A stretch of DNA of 64,000 nucleotides from Cheilinus undulatus (taxonomy: Eukaryota > Chordata > Actinopteri > Labriformes > Labridae), in NCBI RefSeq assembly GCF_018320785.1, contig NC_054872.1, forward strand, positions 43,202,551-43,266,550, written 5' to 3'. This document shows, piece by piece, positions 34,901-44,815 of this stretch; the stretch's first letter is position 1; each line of letters starts with the position of its first letter. The notes beneath the pieces were generated by a model that saw only the letters and a list, made by a program, of their open reading frames with translations, had not been told where the DNA came from and did not search any database. Made by a program: the position numbers and the translations under genes.

Positions 34901-37796
34901 TAATGAAAGAGATTATACCTACTACTCAGCAGCTCACAATAAATATTCAAGACTTGACTATTTCTTATTGTTTAAAACAGATTTAGAGAAGGTATCAGAA
35001 TGCCATACTGGTGCAATAGAAGTATCTGACCATGCCATGATATCTATGAAATTAAACTTAGAAACTGAAAAAAGATTAACTTAAAATTTGGAGACTTATG
35101 AATATTACAAACAGAATAAGAAACACTATTGAAATGAATTTTATAAGGAATTCAAACAAGAAATAGTACCATATTTATATAAAGTATTCAACTGGACCCT
35201 CCAGACAAATGAATATGCTCCCGCATGGAACTCAGCAATGATCACTGTAATACATAAAGATGGTAAAGACCCAACAGAATGCTCATCATATCGACCAATC
35301 TCACTGTTGAATGTGGATCAAAAATTACTCACAGCAATTTTAGCAAACAGGCTAATGAAAATAATCCCTAGTGTTATAAATTTAGATCAGCCTGGCCCAA
35401 ACAGACACCTGAATGATAATGATCTTAAAAGAACTATAAATATAAAATAAGAACTATAAATATAATGGAATACGCTCAGAAAACCAAATAACAGTTACTC
35501 ATGTTAACACTCAATGCAAAAAAGGTGTTCGACAGGGTGCTGTGGCCTTTCATTTATGAAACATGTAAAAGATTTAAATTCCATTCACACTTTATAAACT
35601 GGCTGCAAATGATGTACAATACACCAAACGCAAAAGTAAGAGTAAATGGAATCCTGTCTAAATCATCTGAGTTACTAAGAGGCACGCGGCAGGGAGACCC
35701 TCTTTCTCCCTTGATCTTTATACTAGCCATGGAAGCACTAGCAGAGAGAATCAGATCAGATCATTCAGTCAAAATAAAGCCATAATAAAACATCAAGCTG
35801 CTGGTGTAAGTGTGGAGAAAACCATGCCACCCACACCCATATATTATACACCTGCCCAGTCTTAGAGCAGTTTTGGTCCTTGTTAGAAGAGGAGATAAAT
35901 AAGATTTTCAAATGTAATTTCTCTTTGGCCCCACAAGATCTACTTCTGGGAATCCCCCCCAAATGTTGTGTCCCAAAAATCAGATGGATACTTGTATAGA
36001 ATACTGAGAATAACAGCAATGAAACAGATAACTAGAAACTGGTTGAAACCAACAACGCCACAAATAACTAAATGGAAAGAATCAGTTAAAGAAATTTATG
36101 ATACACAAATAACACAAGATCAGGAATCTAAGCGATGTTTTTCAGTCAAGATGGAAAAAGTAATAAATAGTGATATAATTTAAACATGTAATGCATGTAT
36201 TATGTAGATATGTGTAGGTAGGTAGGTAGTTATACGTGTGTATCTTTGTTTATATGTTTATGTATACATACGTGTTTGTGTTCAGGTATGCACATATGAA
36301 TGTGCATTGATGCAGTAATTCATGCAAAAGGAGGCCCAACCAAGTATTAAGTGCATAGAAATGAACATACTTTTCAGAAGACTGACATCTCTGTTTAAAC
36401 CCTTTGAACCCTGAGTCTATTTTTCCCAATTATCTTTTAGGTTTCAGCTCGAAAATTGCATACACATAACAAAATGTGTAAATCTCTGCAACCACAAGGT
36501 CTATTTTAATAATTCTAGTGTCATCGTAGAGGGAACACTTGTGAGATTTGTTGAGATGTGTTAATATGAGTATATGTGATACTGGTGAAGAGTATGCCTA
36601 AATGAAGATGGCACACAGCAAAAATTTAAAACAAATTTCATTTTAAGGTGAAGATTGTGTGTTCTGCATGAAGTGTCATAGCGGTAGAGCCGGAAATATG
36701 GCGAGTGGGTTAACACAGCCTAGCTGTACGGAGTTTGATATGTCCTAATTCATTTAGTTGTTATTTTAGTTGTGTTTGGGGCATATAGAAAAGGGTTATA
36801 TAGTTGTGTAGCCAAGGATCTGCTGTTTAATTTGATGTGAAACATCACTATATTCTTTCATGATTAGTGCATTATTTCACACTGTTTGCCAATGCCTAAG
36901 TCCCCCAGATGGGGGAACCTTACGGTTCAAGGGGTTCAAATATCCTTTTTTTATTGACCATATGTATTATTCTAATTTTTTGAGACACTGAATTTTGGGT
37001 TTTCTTATCTGTAAGCCATAATCATCAAAATTTCCAGAAATAAAGGCTTGAAATATTTCACTCTATGTGTAACAAGTCTATATAATATATGGGTTTTACT
37101 TTCAGAAACGAGTGACAAAAAATATTGAACTTTTTCACGATATTCTAATTTTTTTAGATGCACCTGTATAAGCATGTGCTGGTATGAATATTTGTGTGTA
37201 TGTGTAAGCAAGGATATGTTCAAATAGGGCTGTACCAACTACACTCCAGGCCACAAGAATGATAAAATAATACATTATTTTTTTTCTCTCTTCCTCTTCT
37301 TCTTAGATCTGGATGAATTTGGACAAATATTTATGCTTATGTATTTGAATTAATATGTAAATCAGCAGGAGTATGAATAATGTTTTGGTTTTACTCCCTT
37401 TTCTTTGTTCCTTTTCTTCACTTTTCCTTTCTTCACATTTCCTTTCTTTCTTTGTATAAAATGTATTTAAACATGTGCTTATGATAAAATGTCAATCTTT
37501 GACTTTTCTCTCTAAATTAATAAATAAAAAATATATTAAAAAAAAAAAGAATGATGAGTATAGCTCAAAGTGTGAGAGAGGAAATAGCGTCCAAACAACG
37601 TACAGAAAAAACAAAATGGCCGACGCTAATATCAACAGTGTTGATACTTACTCAACATCCCCGCTAATGAGGATTTTTACAGGTCATACTGTTACTGGTA
37701 ATCAAATGTTTTATGATAAATTTCTCACACATACTCACCATAGGTGTAGGCTGAGTGCAGGAGCAGCAGCGCAAGGAAAAGAGAGGGTTTCATCAT
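19975..37796 (-). CDS. Tandem-domain F-type lectin (fucolectin), copy A
   Basis: Five coding exons read down the minus strand: 37796-37739, 25872-25614, 25333-25179, 20616-20334 and 20125-19975. All are GT-AG and their phases join into 302 codons including the stop. Residues 1-19, MMKPSLFLALLLLHSAYTY, are a signal peptide. Domain 1 (20-151) has NVALRGKATQS, PWWKVDL, SRSDCC and VLCEVEIYGYRAPTG. Domain 2 (159-298) has ENLALKGKATQSS, PWWRLDL, GMDGRYITIDIP and LTLCEVEVYG. F-type lectins bind fucose through a His and two Arg. Domain 1 has Phe60 for the His, Arg87 and the adjacent Cys pair, but Gly94 for the second Arg. Domain 2 has His198 and Arg225 but lacks RxD and the Cys pair. Sugar binding may be altered. 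The gene is secreted and convergent with vmo1. Confidence 0.92.
20128..20300. repeat. Minisatellite in lectin intron, copy A
   Basis: About six units of 24-28 bp built on GGAGGAGAGATGATTGG and TTAACTCA, between the last two lectin exons. A TTAA run follows to 20325. Copy B has about five units at 57572-57712. Confidence 0.8.
20708..21280 (+). mobile_element. Tc1-like transposon relic in lectin intron, copy A
   Basis: Begins TACAGTGCCAATAAAAAGTA, a common fish Tc1-type terminus. It continues with CAGTATTCCTGGCTACCATT, CCATCATGAAGAAATG and GAGATGGGAGAGACTC blocks of the same family. Frames are broken. Copy B has the relic interrupted by a SINE. Confidence 0.7.
21371..25115. repeat. 57-bp minisatellite, about 65 units, lectin intron copy A
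   Basis: The unit starts ACTGATGGTGATAATAGCAG, continues CCTCTAGATTGACTTTAAC and ends TCTAGAATTATAATGAGG. Variants (AACAATAAAGAGG, TTAATTAGG, CTGTTAGACTGAC) recur in blocks. The marker TATAATTAGG occurs at 22221, 22793, 23936 and 24736, so part of the array has a higher-order period of about 572 bases, ten units. Because 57 is a multiple of three, minus-strand frames stay open and give a 19-residue repeat (AAIITISPHYNSRVKVNLE), which I do not consider coding. Copy B has about 2.5 units. Confidence 0.97.
25947..26279. repeat. AGCTGAAAATAGCATAAA low-complexity repeat, copy A
   Basis: Degenerate short repeats of AAAATAGC and AGCTGAAAATAGC type in lectin intron 2. A hydrophobic minus-strand frame across it is a by-product. 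Nearly identical in copy B at 60074-60406. Confidence 0.6.
26280..28253. other. Lectin intron 2, unannotated part
   Basis: Two kilobases without a recognisable gene or repeat family, almost identical in copy B (60407-62393). It has a short TC run near 27632. Confidence 0.5.
28266..28459 (+). mobile_element. tRNA-derived SINE, copy A
   Basis: A tRNA-like head has an A box (TAGTCAAGTGGTTAAGG) and a B box (GGTTCGAATCC, 28319-28329), followed by a CT-rich body, CAAATAAAGGC and an A-rich tail. It is flanked by a perfect 12-bp target duplication, GGGCCACCTTTG (28254-28265 and 28460-28471). The head resembles class II (Leu/Ser-like) tRNA. The SINE body and tail rule out a true tRNA gene. Confidence 0.93.
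28472..29150. other. Lectin intron 2, between SINE and L1
   Basis: Non-coding in my reading, with a short C-run near 28790. Nearly identical in copy B. Confidence 0.45.
30213..31098. repeat. Duplicated block of about 350 bp within the L1 insert
   Basis: 30213-30559 and 30736-31092 are near-identical direct copies (TAAAGCAAAATCCATTCTAG to GAAATATATAATTCATT) separated by TTAATTAA repeats. A partial third copy of the 3' part is at 31590-31680. The copies differ by small indels. Confidence 0.85.
30563..32210. repeat. TTAATTAAATGTG minisatellite arrays
   Basis: Three arrays, about 30563-30735, 31099-31515 and 31678-32210, of units such as GAATTAATTAAATGTGTCAT and GAATTAATTAAATGTGTAAT, about 20-25 bp. 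The two later arrays are each followed by the same tail (ACACATTTGTGAAAAGATTT to TTTCTATGGC, 31520-31588 and 32212-32274), so block, array and tail were duplicated as a unit. Confidence 0.9.
32714..32907. repeat. 96-bp tandem duplication
   Basis: Two direct copies starting AGATTTGAATTCAACTTGAT, differing at only one or two bases. It lies inside the sequence inserted in the L1. Confidence 0.85.
32910..34200. other. Remaining part of the L1 insert
   Basis: AT-rich sequence without a recognisable gene or transposase. The right edge of the insert is not sharp to the eye; L1 sequence is certain from about 34352. Confidence 0.4.
36398..36936. mobile_element. Short inverted-repeat (MITE-like) element in the L1 3' region
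   Basis: Begins AACCCTTTGAACC and ends GGTTCAAGGGGTT, which pair at 12 of 13 positions. Left neighbour TTTAA and right TTCAA are compatible with a decayed TTAA site, as used by piggyBac relatives. No coding capacity. Confidence 0.5.
36955..37172 (-). mobile_element. DNA-transposon end (AGGTGCATCT family)
   Basis: Ends ATTCTAATTTTTTTAGATGCACCTGTA. The core (TGTAAGCCATAATCATCAA, AAATAAAGGCTTGAAATATT) is also present at 44145-44358. A related terminus (TACAGGTGCATCTAAAAAAC) is at about 7395. Only one terminal part is seen here. Confidence 0.6.
37615..37670. repeat. Third copy of the ATGGCCGA(T/C)GC hairpin unit
   Basis: Matches the unit at 19238-19294 over about 57 bases with several changes. 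It lies between the L1 target duplication and the lectin signal exon. Confidence 0.6.
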
Positions 37797-38145
37797 CCTG
37801 TTTAATATTAAAAACAGGACAAATATTAAAATGAACATTTAATTTTCTGTTTTTAATTTCACATCAGTGGAGAACCACGGTGTTTCTGCAGGACTTTGAG
37901 CACACCTGGTGCCCCACCACCAGAAGTAGTGGGGCACGCTGAGTCTGCCACTGGTGATGTTGGAGGAAAAGGAGAAAGAACAGGATTGAACAGAGATAAC
38001 AGAGTGAGGTACCTTCCTAAAACAACGGCAGAATCAACATCAAATAACTCGCCTTTGTGCTAAATTTAAGTTAGAAATGATTTCCAGAAACAGCCCAGAG
38101 AGCATAGCCCTCTGAAACTGATGAAGTTAAATGAAGAGGTGTTAC

Positions 38146-38178
38146 CTGGCAACTGTTCAATTCTTCTCCAAGTTCATG
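38146..38178 (-). promoter_or_regulatory. Likely untranslated first exon of lectin copy A
   Basis: On the minus strand, sequence starting about 30 bases after the TATA box ends CCAG at a donor (GTAACA, 38145-38140). The next acceptor, TTAAACAG, opens the signal-peptide exon at 37797, one base before the first ATG. The start of transcription is inferred from TATA spacing. Confidence 0.45.
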
Positions 38179-38203
38179 AGCACCAACCAGAACTTTCTAG
38201 CCC

Positions 38204-38209
38204 TTTATA
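38204..38209 (-). promoter_or_regulatory. TATA box of lectin copy A
   Basis: Minus-strand CTTATAAAGG about 30 bases upstream of the inferred first exon and about 410 bases before the ATG. Confidence 0.5.
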
Positions 38210-38421
38210 AGCATCATTTGCTCAGGCTCTGTTCAACTTGGACCAATCACATCATATTTATCTTCATCACCATCCAATCACATCTCTTTTGGCTTATTGA
38301 TTTATACCGTGAATGTTGTAAATTCCTGACATGAAGTTTTCAAGGGTTACCCAAGTCCATCTCAAAACCTTTAGTCCAGAATTGGAGCCAGAAAAAAACA
38401 TACGAGTTTGCAATAAAGCAA

Positions 38422-38715
38422 CAGACTCCAGGGTCAGGGTTCGATGTCAGGGTCCTGGATAACTGATGTCCCCATCTGTCTCTAATATAAATGATTATAT
38501 AACCAGGATGTGAAATGTCCAAAAGTCTGTCCATTTAAGAGTAAAAACAGCTTTACACAAAAAAATCCTTTCAAACCAACAATAACTTAACATGTAATGG
38601 TTCTCAAACAATCATAATCATTCTGAAACAGCTGACAGCAGAACTTTGACTTTTGGTTCCAAAAAAATAAAAATGATTACAGTCACTGCACGTTCTTTGG
38701 AAAGAAAACTAGAGA
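38422..38715. repeat. Direct repeat of about 290 bp, first copy
   Basis: Nearly identical to 39588-39870 (CAGGGTCAGGGTTCGATGTC to GGAAAGAAAACTAGAGAAC). The copies are about 1165 bases apart, and each is followed by CAGACTCTGAGG-type repeats. Confidence 0.9.
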
Positions 38716-38828
38716 ACCAGCAAGAGCAAGTACGGTAATATTTCTGAGGGGAATTCTACCCTGTTGAACCACAAAGCTGTGATGGTTAGTGGAGACAGTT
38801 GGGATGGTGGAGATCAGTGTTAATTTCA

Positions 38829-38999
38829 CAGACTCTGAGGGCCACATCAAAGACTCTGAGGGCCTCGTCACAGACCCTGAGGGCCTCGTCACAGACCCTG
38901 AGGGCCTCGTCACAGACTCTGAGGGACACATCAAAGACTCTGAGGGCCCGGTCACAGACTCTGTGGACCACGTCACAGACTCTGAGGGCTACGACTTTC
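38829..38999. repeat. 24-bp minisatellite (CAGACTCTGAGGG)
   Basis: About seven units of 24 bases, open in several frames on both strands because the period is a multiple of three (8-residue repeat, DSEGLVTD). A shorter, decayed run is at 39879-39930 after the second 290-bp copy. Confidence 0.9.
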
Positions 39000-39587
39000 C
39001 CTGAAATATGGGAACAAGAAGCACAGAGCTCTTTCAACATAAAGTCACAGATTCTACAGAGGAAAGCAGGATTCTTTTTTTAAACATAGCAATAGTAAGT
39101 GCTGGTGAGAGGTGTTCTGGAAATGAGGTCCTGAGTGCAGCCAGTACAGAAGCAGCTTCAGTGTAAATCTAATGAATCTACGTGGGTAAAAGCCAGAGCT
39201 CTACCTGTCTCCACATCTTACCTTTCTTGGACCACTGTTTGTGTAAGTTCCAGTCATTTCCCAGATATCTGATTGATGGTAAACAGTTGCTACGGTTAAT
39301 GGACTCTGATCACAAGCCTCTGATTGCTGAATAAGCATTATAAAAACAGGGTCATCAGGAGCTGACTGAAAGTCAGGCTTTGGGTCAGGAACATTTATGT
39401 AACGTGGAGGGCCCAGACAACAATGGACATGAGACCAGACCCCATTTCTCTTAAACCATCACAGACAGACCCAACCATTCTGAACCATCTCTGTTCAGAA
39501 ACCACAGAAAAGAACCAGAACTTCTACACAACCCAGACTCCTTCATCCTGATATCTGAACGAGTCTCTAGTCCAGGTCAAAACTCAG

Positions 39588-39870
39588 ACTCCAGGGTCAG
39601 GGTTCGATGTCAGGGTCCTGGATAACTGATGTCCCCATCTGTCTGTAATATAAATGATTTTATAACCAGGATGTGATATGTCCAAAAGTCTGTCCATTTG
39701 AGAGTAAAAACAGAAAAAAATCCTTTCAAACCAACAATATTTAACTTGTAATGGTTCTCAAACAATCATAATCATTCTGAAACAGCTGACAGCAGAACTT
39801 TGACCTTTGGTTCTGCAAAAATAAAAATGATTACAGTCACTGCACGTTCTTTGGAAAGAAAACTAGAGAA
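39588..39870. repeat. Direct repeat of about 290 bp, second copy
   Basis: See the copy at 38422-38715. Differences are a few substitutions and a short gap (CTTTACACA is missing here). Confidence 0.9.
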
Positions 39871-39929
39871 CATAAATTTCACAGACTCTGAGGACTACAT
39901 CACAGACTCTGAAGCGACATCTCAGACTC

Positions 39930-41520
39930 TGAGGGACATGCCACCACATTCTGTGGTGGTGTAAATAAAGGTATCTTTAAAACTGCTCTGACATTCTGAA
40001 TATCAAAACAGTCTTACTTATTTTTAATGTTACTACTCAATTCAAATTTTACTTTAAATGATCACTAAAGACACACAGATTGTTATAGGTTGTGTTTTAA
40101 TGCTGGTCACTACATCTATTTTCATTTTCAGTCACTTTCAACTCTGTATTCTAATCATTGTTCTACAAAGGTTATATACAGATGGTAAAATTAAGGTCGT
40201 CTGTTTTTTGTGCCCTTCATCCTGGTCTTTCAGGGGGATCAGGAGATTTACGTTACATGAGGAGGCTTAGCTCATTGATCAAATGGCACTGCTTAAAGGT
40301 AAAATGCGTAGATTTTTCCTACAGTTTTTGTTTGCTTGGTCATAGCTCCACATTGCTGGTGGGAGTTTAAATAGCATGTCTAATGTACCTGGTATAAAAA
40401 CCATCAGAGAATCTACCTGTATTTGACGCTTGGCTGGTGCCAGACCCTGGTTTAACGGTTTACTCGCAGTGAAGACTTTCTTTCTCCCAGCGTGCTTTGC
40501 AGGTATGCAAACAGAGCCATTTCAAAGAAACTGATGCATAACGAAAAAGACACGGTTTACACTTTAGTGATGAAACGTGGATGCCATATCAAACATTTCA
40601 AAATAATTGAGAATTATTGTTCCTAGTCTTCCTAGTTCTGAATCTGACGTTGCCCACAAGGTGGATTAATTTTTTTTTTTTTGTCCAAACACCGCAAATG
40701 TTAGACTAAATAAAAAAACATATTTCAGTAACTCAGTGCACTTAAACATGAAGACGTGGTAAAACGACTCCCTGAAGTTCAAACCGAACATCAGAACGGA
40801 AAAGAAAGGGGATTTAAGGGACTTGGCATGGTTGTTGGTCTGAGAAACTGCTGGTCTACTGGGATTCTCACCACAACCAACCTAAAGTGTTACCAGAGAC
40901 ACAGAGAACGGTTGAGGATCTCCAGGGTTTATAGAGAACATGGACGATCTCTAGGGTTTATAGAATACAGTCGACAATCTCACGTGTCTATATATATTGT
41001 GGCGAATTGTGATGAGATATGGATCAAAGACAAGTTCCTTCACTTCTGTCCTCACACTAAAGGCATAATCAGTGACCTTTCAGTAGGACTCTGTAAGGAC
41101 CACAGATACAGACATCCTACTCTGCAGCAGTGACTCCCCCTCTCATGTATCACAATTTATAAAACATTTTCCACTAAAAACATGAACTAATGGACAAAAC
41201 ATGCATAATTACTCACCGGAGACAGATGGACAGGTGATCTGCAGCTGGGATAGTGTCTGTAGTTGATATCCTGGAGTGATATCATGGCACCGATTCAAGC
41301 TAACAGGAGCTAACCGGGCTAGCCAACAATAGCACCGGAGGCTGCCGTCATCTTCGCGGCTTTGGGCAGCGAGTTCACGCGAACATATCGAGTTTATTCG
41401 CGTGTATTAAAAAATGTCAAGGGAGTAAACTCCCTGTAATCGCGCGTGCAATTCGCACAAATTAAACGATCTTTCGCGTTTGGTTTCCACTTCCTGACGC
41501 AATTTCTGTTCTGGCGAATG
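39930..41520. other. Intergenic, nothing recognised
   Basis: 1.6 kb without a supportable gene. Short repeated phrases occur near 40915-40985 (CTCCAGGGTTTATAGAGAAC, ATCTCTAGGGTTTATAGAA). Confidence 0.45.
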
Positions 41521-41529
41521 GGTCTAGAT

Positions 41530-43498
41530 CAGGGTTGCCAGATCTGTGTGACAAAACCAGCCCAATGGCAAATAAAAACTAGCCCAAAACCAGCCCATTG
41601 ACTGATAAAACTAGCCCAAAACCAGCCCAATGACTGATAAAACTAGCCCAAAAACCAGCCCAATGACAGATAAAAACTAGCCTAAAACTAGCCCAATGAC
41701 AGATAAAAACTAGCCTAAAACCAGCCCAATGACCGATACAACTAGCCCAAAACAAGCCCAATGACCAATAAAACTAGCCCAAAACCAGCCCAATGACCGA
41801 TAAAAACTAGCCTAAAACCAGCCCAATGACCAGTAAAACTAGCCCAAAACCAGCCCAATGACCGATAAAAACTAGCCTAAAACTAGCCCAATGACCGATA
41901 AAACTAGCCCAAAACCAGCCCAATGACCAATAAAACTAGCCCAAAACCAGCCCAATGACCAATAAAAGTAGCCCAAAACCAGCCCAATGACCGATAAAAC
42001 TAGCCCAAAACCAGCCCAATGACTGATAAAAACTAGCCCAAAACCAGCCCAATGACTGATAAAAACTAGCCCAAAACCAGCCCAATGACTGATAAAAACT
42101 AGCCCAAAACCAGCCCAATGCTGAAATTCAAAATAATACAGTTAAAACCTCTGCCATACTCCATATATTACTTGAGTGTCTGTAGACATTCTGCTTTTCT
42201 GTGGGTGGCGTGTATGTCTGTGTGCCATGTTCCATGTTTTCCTGCCTCTCTGCAGGTTGTTTTAGTTGTACTTGAGTGTAAATAGAGTAGTTTTTCTGCT
42301 ACAGATATTAAATACTCATACACAAGACACAGAGGCAAATGAGAGCCTTTTCAAAGAGCTGATGAATTATGGGTGTCTGGGTATTTATATTTCATATTTG
42401 GACATTTACTGTAGTTATGTGACTCTGTTAACTTAAAGGGATGCTTTCTATTTTTTTCCTATAATTTTTGATACTTTTAGCTAAATGGGGAGGGTCCCCA
42501 TGTTTTCTCTTTGCCCTGGGCCTCCAAATGGCTAAAACCGGCCCTGTCTCACACCTGCAGCTCCCCCTCACAAATCCTTCTGTCCTGCCAGTTTGTTGCT
42601 TTCATTTTTTCTGTTTCTGCCCTTTTGACAGCATTTATCATTAGTATGTTTAAGATCAAATAAAACACCCACGTTTGGACAAGTTTTACTCAATTTTACA
42701 TTATTTTAAGATGTGATCCGTGTTTGTTTGGCTCGTTGATGATGATGTGCATCACAAAAGTCATCATCAAATACGAGTATGAGAGAGCACCGGCAGGAAA
42801 TGACTGAAGAAATGTGTTAAAACGAGGGCATTAGAAGCTTCAACACAAGACAGCACACCTCTAAGAAGGTATAACGGACTTACTGAAGAGATGCGCCATC
42901 AGCTGACTTCCTCTGCGCTCTTTCACTCATGTTCCTCCGTCCTGGGCGCACCCGACGGTAATAAATCACAAGTTTTCATTTGAATTTGGCAGTTAAAGTC
43001 TGTGTTCTTTGTGTGGACTTAGATTTATTGATATGACTTGTTGCAGTTTTTAGGCTACTGCTGACAGTTTTCACCTATATAGAGGATTTCACGAGGATTT
43101 ATTTTTGAAGTAAGCCTTATAAGAGCCATGATTCAAATGAAAGCACCCATGTGCTGGAGGGGGCATGCACTGGACCGCCTATAGTGTGTGTGTGGGGGGC
43201 GAGAGGAGGGGAGGTGAAGGAGCGGAGGGGCGCCTAATCAGAGACATGCCTCTGTTATTGATCATATTATTTACACATGCACAAACAGCTGTTAAATACA
43301 GAAAATGCCGACTCGAAATAATTTTACCCCTATCGCTTTGGCGCCCCTATGTGCCGTATATAGTGCATACCCACTTTTTGTGCCACTGACAAGACATAAA
43401 AAATGGGCCTGCTCAACCTGCGGACAATAAATTCTACCCGCGGCAGTACGTTAAAAGTAGTCCAATTCCGCGGGAAAACCGCGGATCTGGCAACCCTG
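41530..43498. mobile_element. Non-autonomous hAT element, long form
   Basis: Starts CAGGGTTGCCAGATCTG and ends CGGATCTGGCAACCCTG (16 of 17 paired). It lies between perfect 8-bp target duplications, GTCTAGAT (41522-41529 and 43499-43506). Both ends match the short relative at 2804-3198. Two changes explain its size: a tandem array near the left end and about 1 kb of extra sequence (about 42327-43388) near the right. No transposase is visible. The extra part includes AAATGGCTAAAACCGGCCCTG near 42527, which resembles the end of another hAT family. Confidence 0.92.
41555..42122. repeat. VNTR of about 33 bp inside the hAT element
   Basis: About 17 units of AAACTAGCCCAAAACCAGCC plus CAATGACCGATA. 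The short hAT relative contains a single such unit. Minus-strand frames (GWFWASFYQSL repeats) are a by-product. Confidence 0.95.
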
Positions 43499-43506
43499 GT
43501 CTAGAT

Positions 43507-44035
43507 CTAGATCATTCTAGATCCGTTGCCTGCTGCAGTGATGTCACACAACGCCCCTCGTGGGGATACAGTCGTGGGATTGGCTGTAAACGAGCGAGAC
43601 ATCTGATTGGCTGCAGACGGGCCCCATGTAGAAAAAATGCATTTGTGAATCTGGTTACCGCTAGACGAGTCTCAAAACATCCACACACAAATGCAGGGAG
43701 GTTTACAAATGAAAAGCACGTTATAAATGCGTGTTAGACAGTTCACATATGTATTTGATGAAACTAACAAATATCTTTACATGCATATATTTGTGAATTT
43801 TCATTGCACATATTTAAAACAAGAAATATTTGTGTGTGCATCACAAACATGTTTACAAATCTTATTTTTATGTGTAGATTTCTTTTTTACTTTTATATGA
43901 ATTGAAACACATTTTTGTGTGCATTGAAAATGTTTTTGTGATTTGTGTCACATATATATATAAATCCCAAAATACATTTGTGAATCCTGTTTTGTGAATT
44001 TATTCATTTCTGTGTTCATTTATTCTTTTTGAGAC
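43507..44035. other. Intergenic, AT-rich
   Basis: No gene seen. Repeated TTTGTGAAT/CACAAATAT words in 43730-44010. Confidence 0.45.
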
Positions 44036-44360
44036 TGTTCTAGCTCCATAGACTGAGATACCATTTAAAGGCTCAGGAAACCTTTGCAGGTGTTTCGAGT
44101 TAATTGGCTGATTAGGGTGTGACACCAAGACTTTCCAATATTGATTTTTTTCACAGTATTCTAATTTTCTGAGACACTGAATTTTGGGTTTTCATTATCT
44201 GTAAGCCATAATCATCAACATTTCAAGAAATAAAGGCTTGAAATATTTCACTTTATGTGTAATGAGTCTATATAATAGATGGGTTTCACTTTCTGAAATG
44301 AGTGACAAAAATATTGAAATATTGTTTCATGATATTCTAATTTTTGGAGATGTACCTGGG
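44035..44360 (-). mobile_element. DNA-transposon end (AGGTGCATCT family)
   Basis: Ends ATTCTAATTTTTGGAGATGTACCTGG and carries the same core as 36955-37172, extended leftwards by GGCTCAGGAAACCTTTGCAG. Only one end is present. Confidence 0.65.
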
Positions 44361-44719
44361 TATTAAATGTTAGCTTGTCAATCAGAAACACTCTTATTCC
44401 ATCTTATATCTCACTAACCTGAACCTAACATAGTCTTTAGCCCTTTGAATGTGTAAATGTGTTCAAATACAATGTAGACACCATCTTTAAAACCTCAGAG
44501 CAAATATAAATGAGCTTTGTCCAGTATCATGAATTTCACTGTCTTTAAATAAAATGTCATGCTCAAACTATGAGTCAAACCAAAAAAAGATGAGGAAAAA
44601 GTAAAACTTGTGGCATTAAGACAGACTTTTATTTCAATTAAAATAAAACTCAAGTTCAAAGACCATACTTTGCATGAGATCAGCAAATAAAACTGATTGC
44701 AACTGCCCACGTAGTGAGG

Positions 44720-44815
44720 TCATGTGACTTCCAGCACAGTCTCTGCACCATCCAGAGTTAGTCCATTGAACCTTAGACCTACTGCGATGTTGTTTCTGTC
44801 AATACAAATATCACT
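44720..44815 (-). CDS. Candidate orphan terminal exon, copy B; product unknown
   Basis: Same acceptor, length and frame as 5136-5231, reading SDICIDRNNIAVGLRFNG and ending TVLEVT, then TGA. A minus-strand AATAAA lies downstream near 44628-44633. The preserved frame in two copies is the main support. No other exon of this gene is identified. Confidence 0.35.
   Translation of the reverse strand, partial: SDICIDRNNIAVGLRFNGLTLDGAETVLEVT

Larger units (their letters stand above)
29168..37546 (+). mobile_element. L1/Tx1-like LINE with target duplication and nested insert
   Basis: The element lies between perfect 17-bp direct repeats, AAGAATGATGAGTATAG (29151-29167 and 37547-37563), and ends in a poly-A tail. 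ORF1 relics (about 29260-30210) show a coiled-coil stretch, an RRM-like RIYNVKEGLEEKDMIQFLEG and VYFDQDFTSKIQQER. ORF2 starts near 34352 with an endonuclease (FLQETHLTEKEHKKLE, GGDLNLV, SRLDYFLL, VSDHAMI). It continues with RT blocks (SSYRPISLLN; TRQGDPLSPLIFILAMEA) and ends with a C-terminal CKCGENHATHTHILYTC knuckle, finishing at 36183. The RT palm with its DD motif is deleted and several stops and frameshifts are present, so it is dead. About 4 kb of other sequence (about 30212-34200) is inserted between ORF1 and ORF2. It lies in lectin intron 2, in the opposite orientation. Confidence 0.92.

Noticed and set aside
41555-42122. GWFWASF repeat proteins or a CRISPR-like array
   Set aside because: A head-to-tail VNTR without unique spacers, inside a hAT element in a vertebrate genome.
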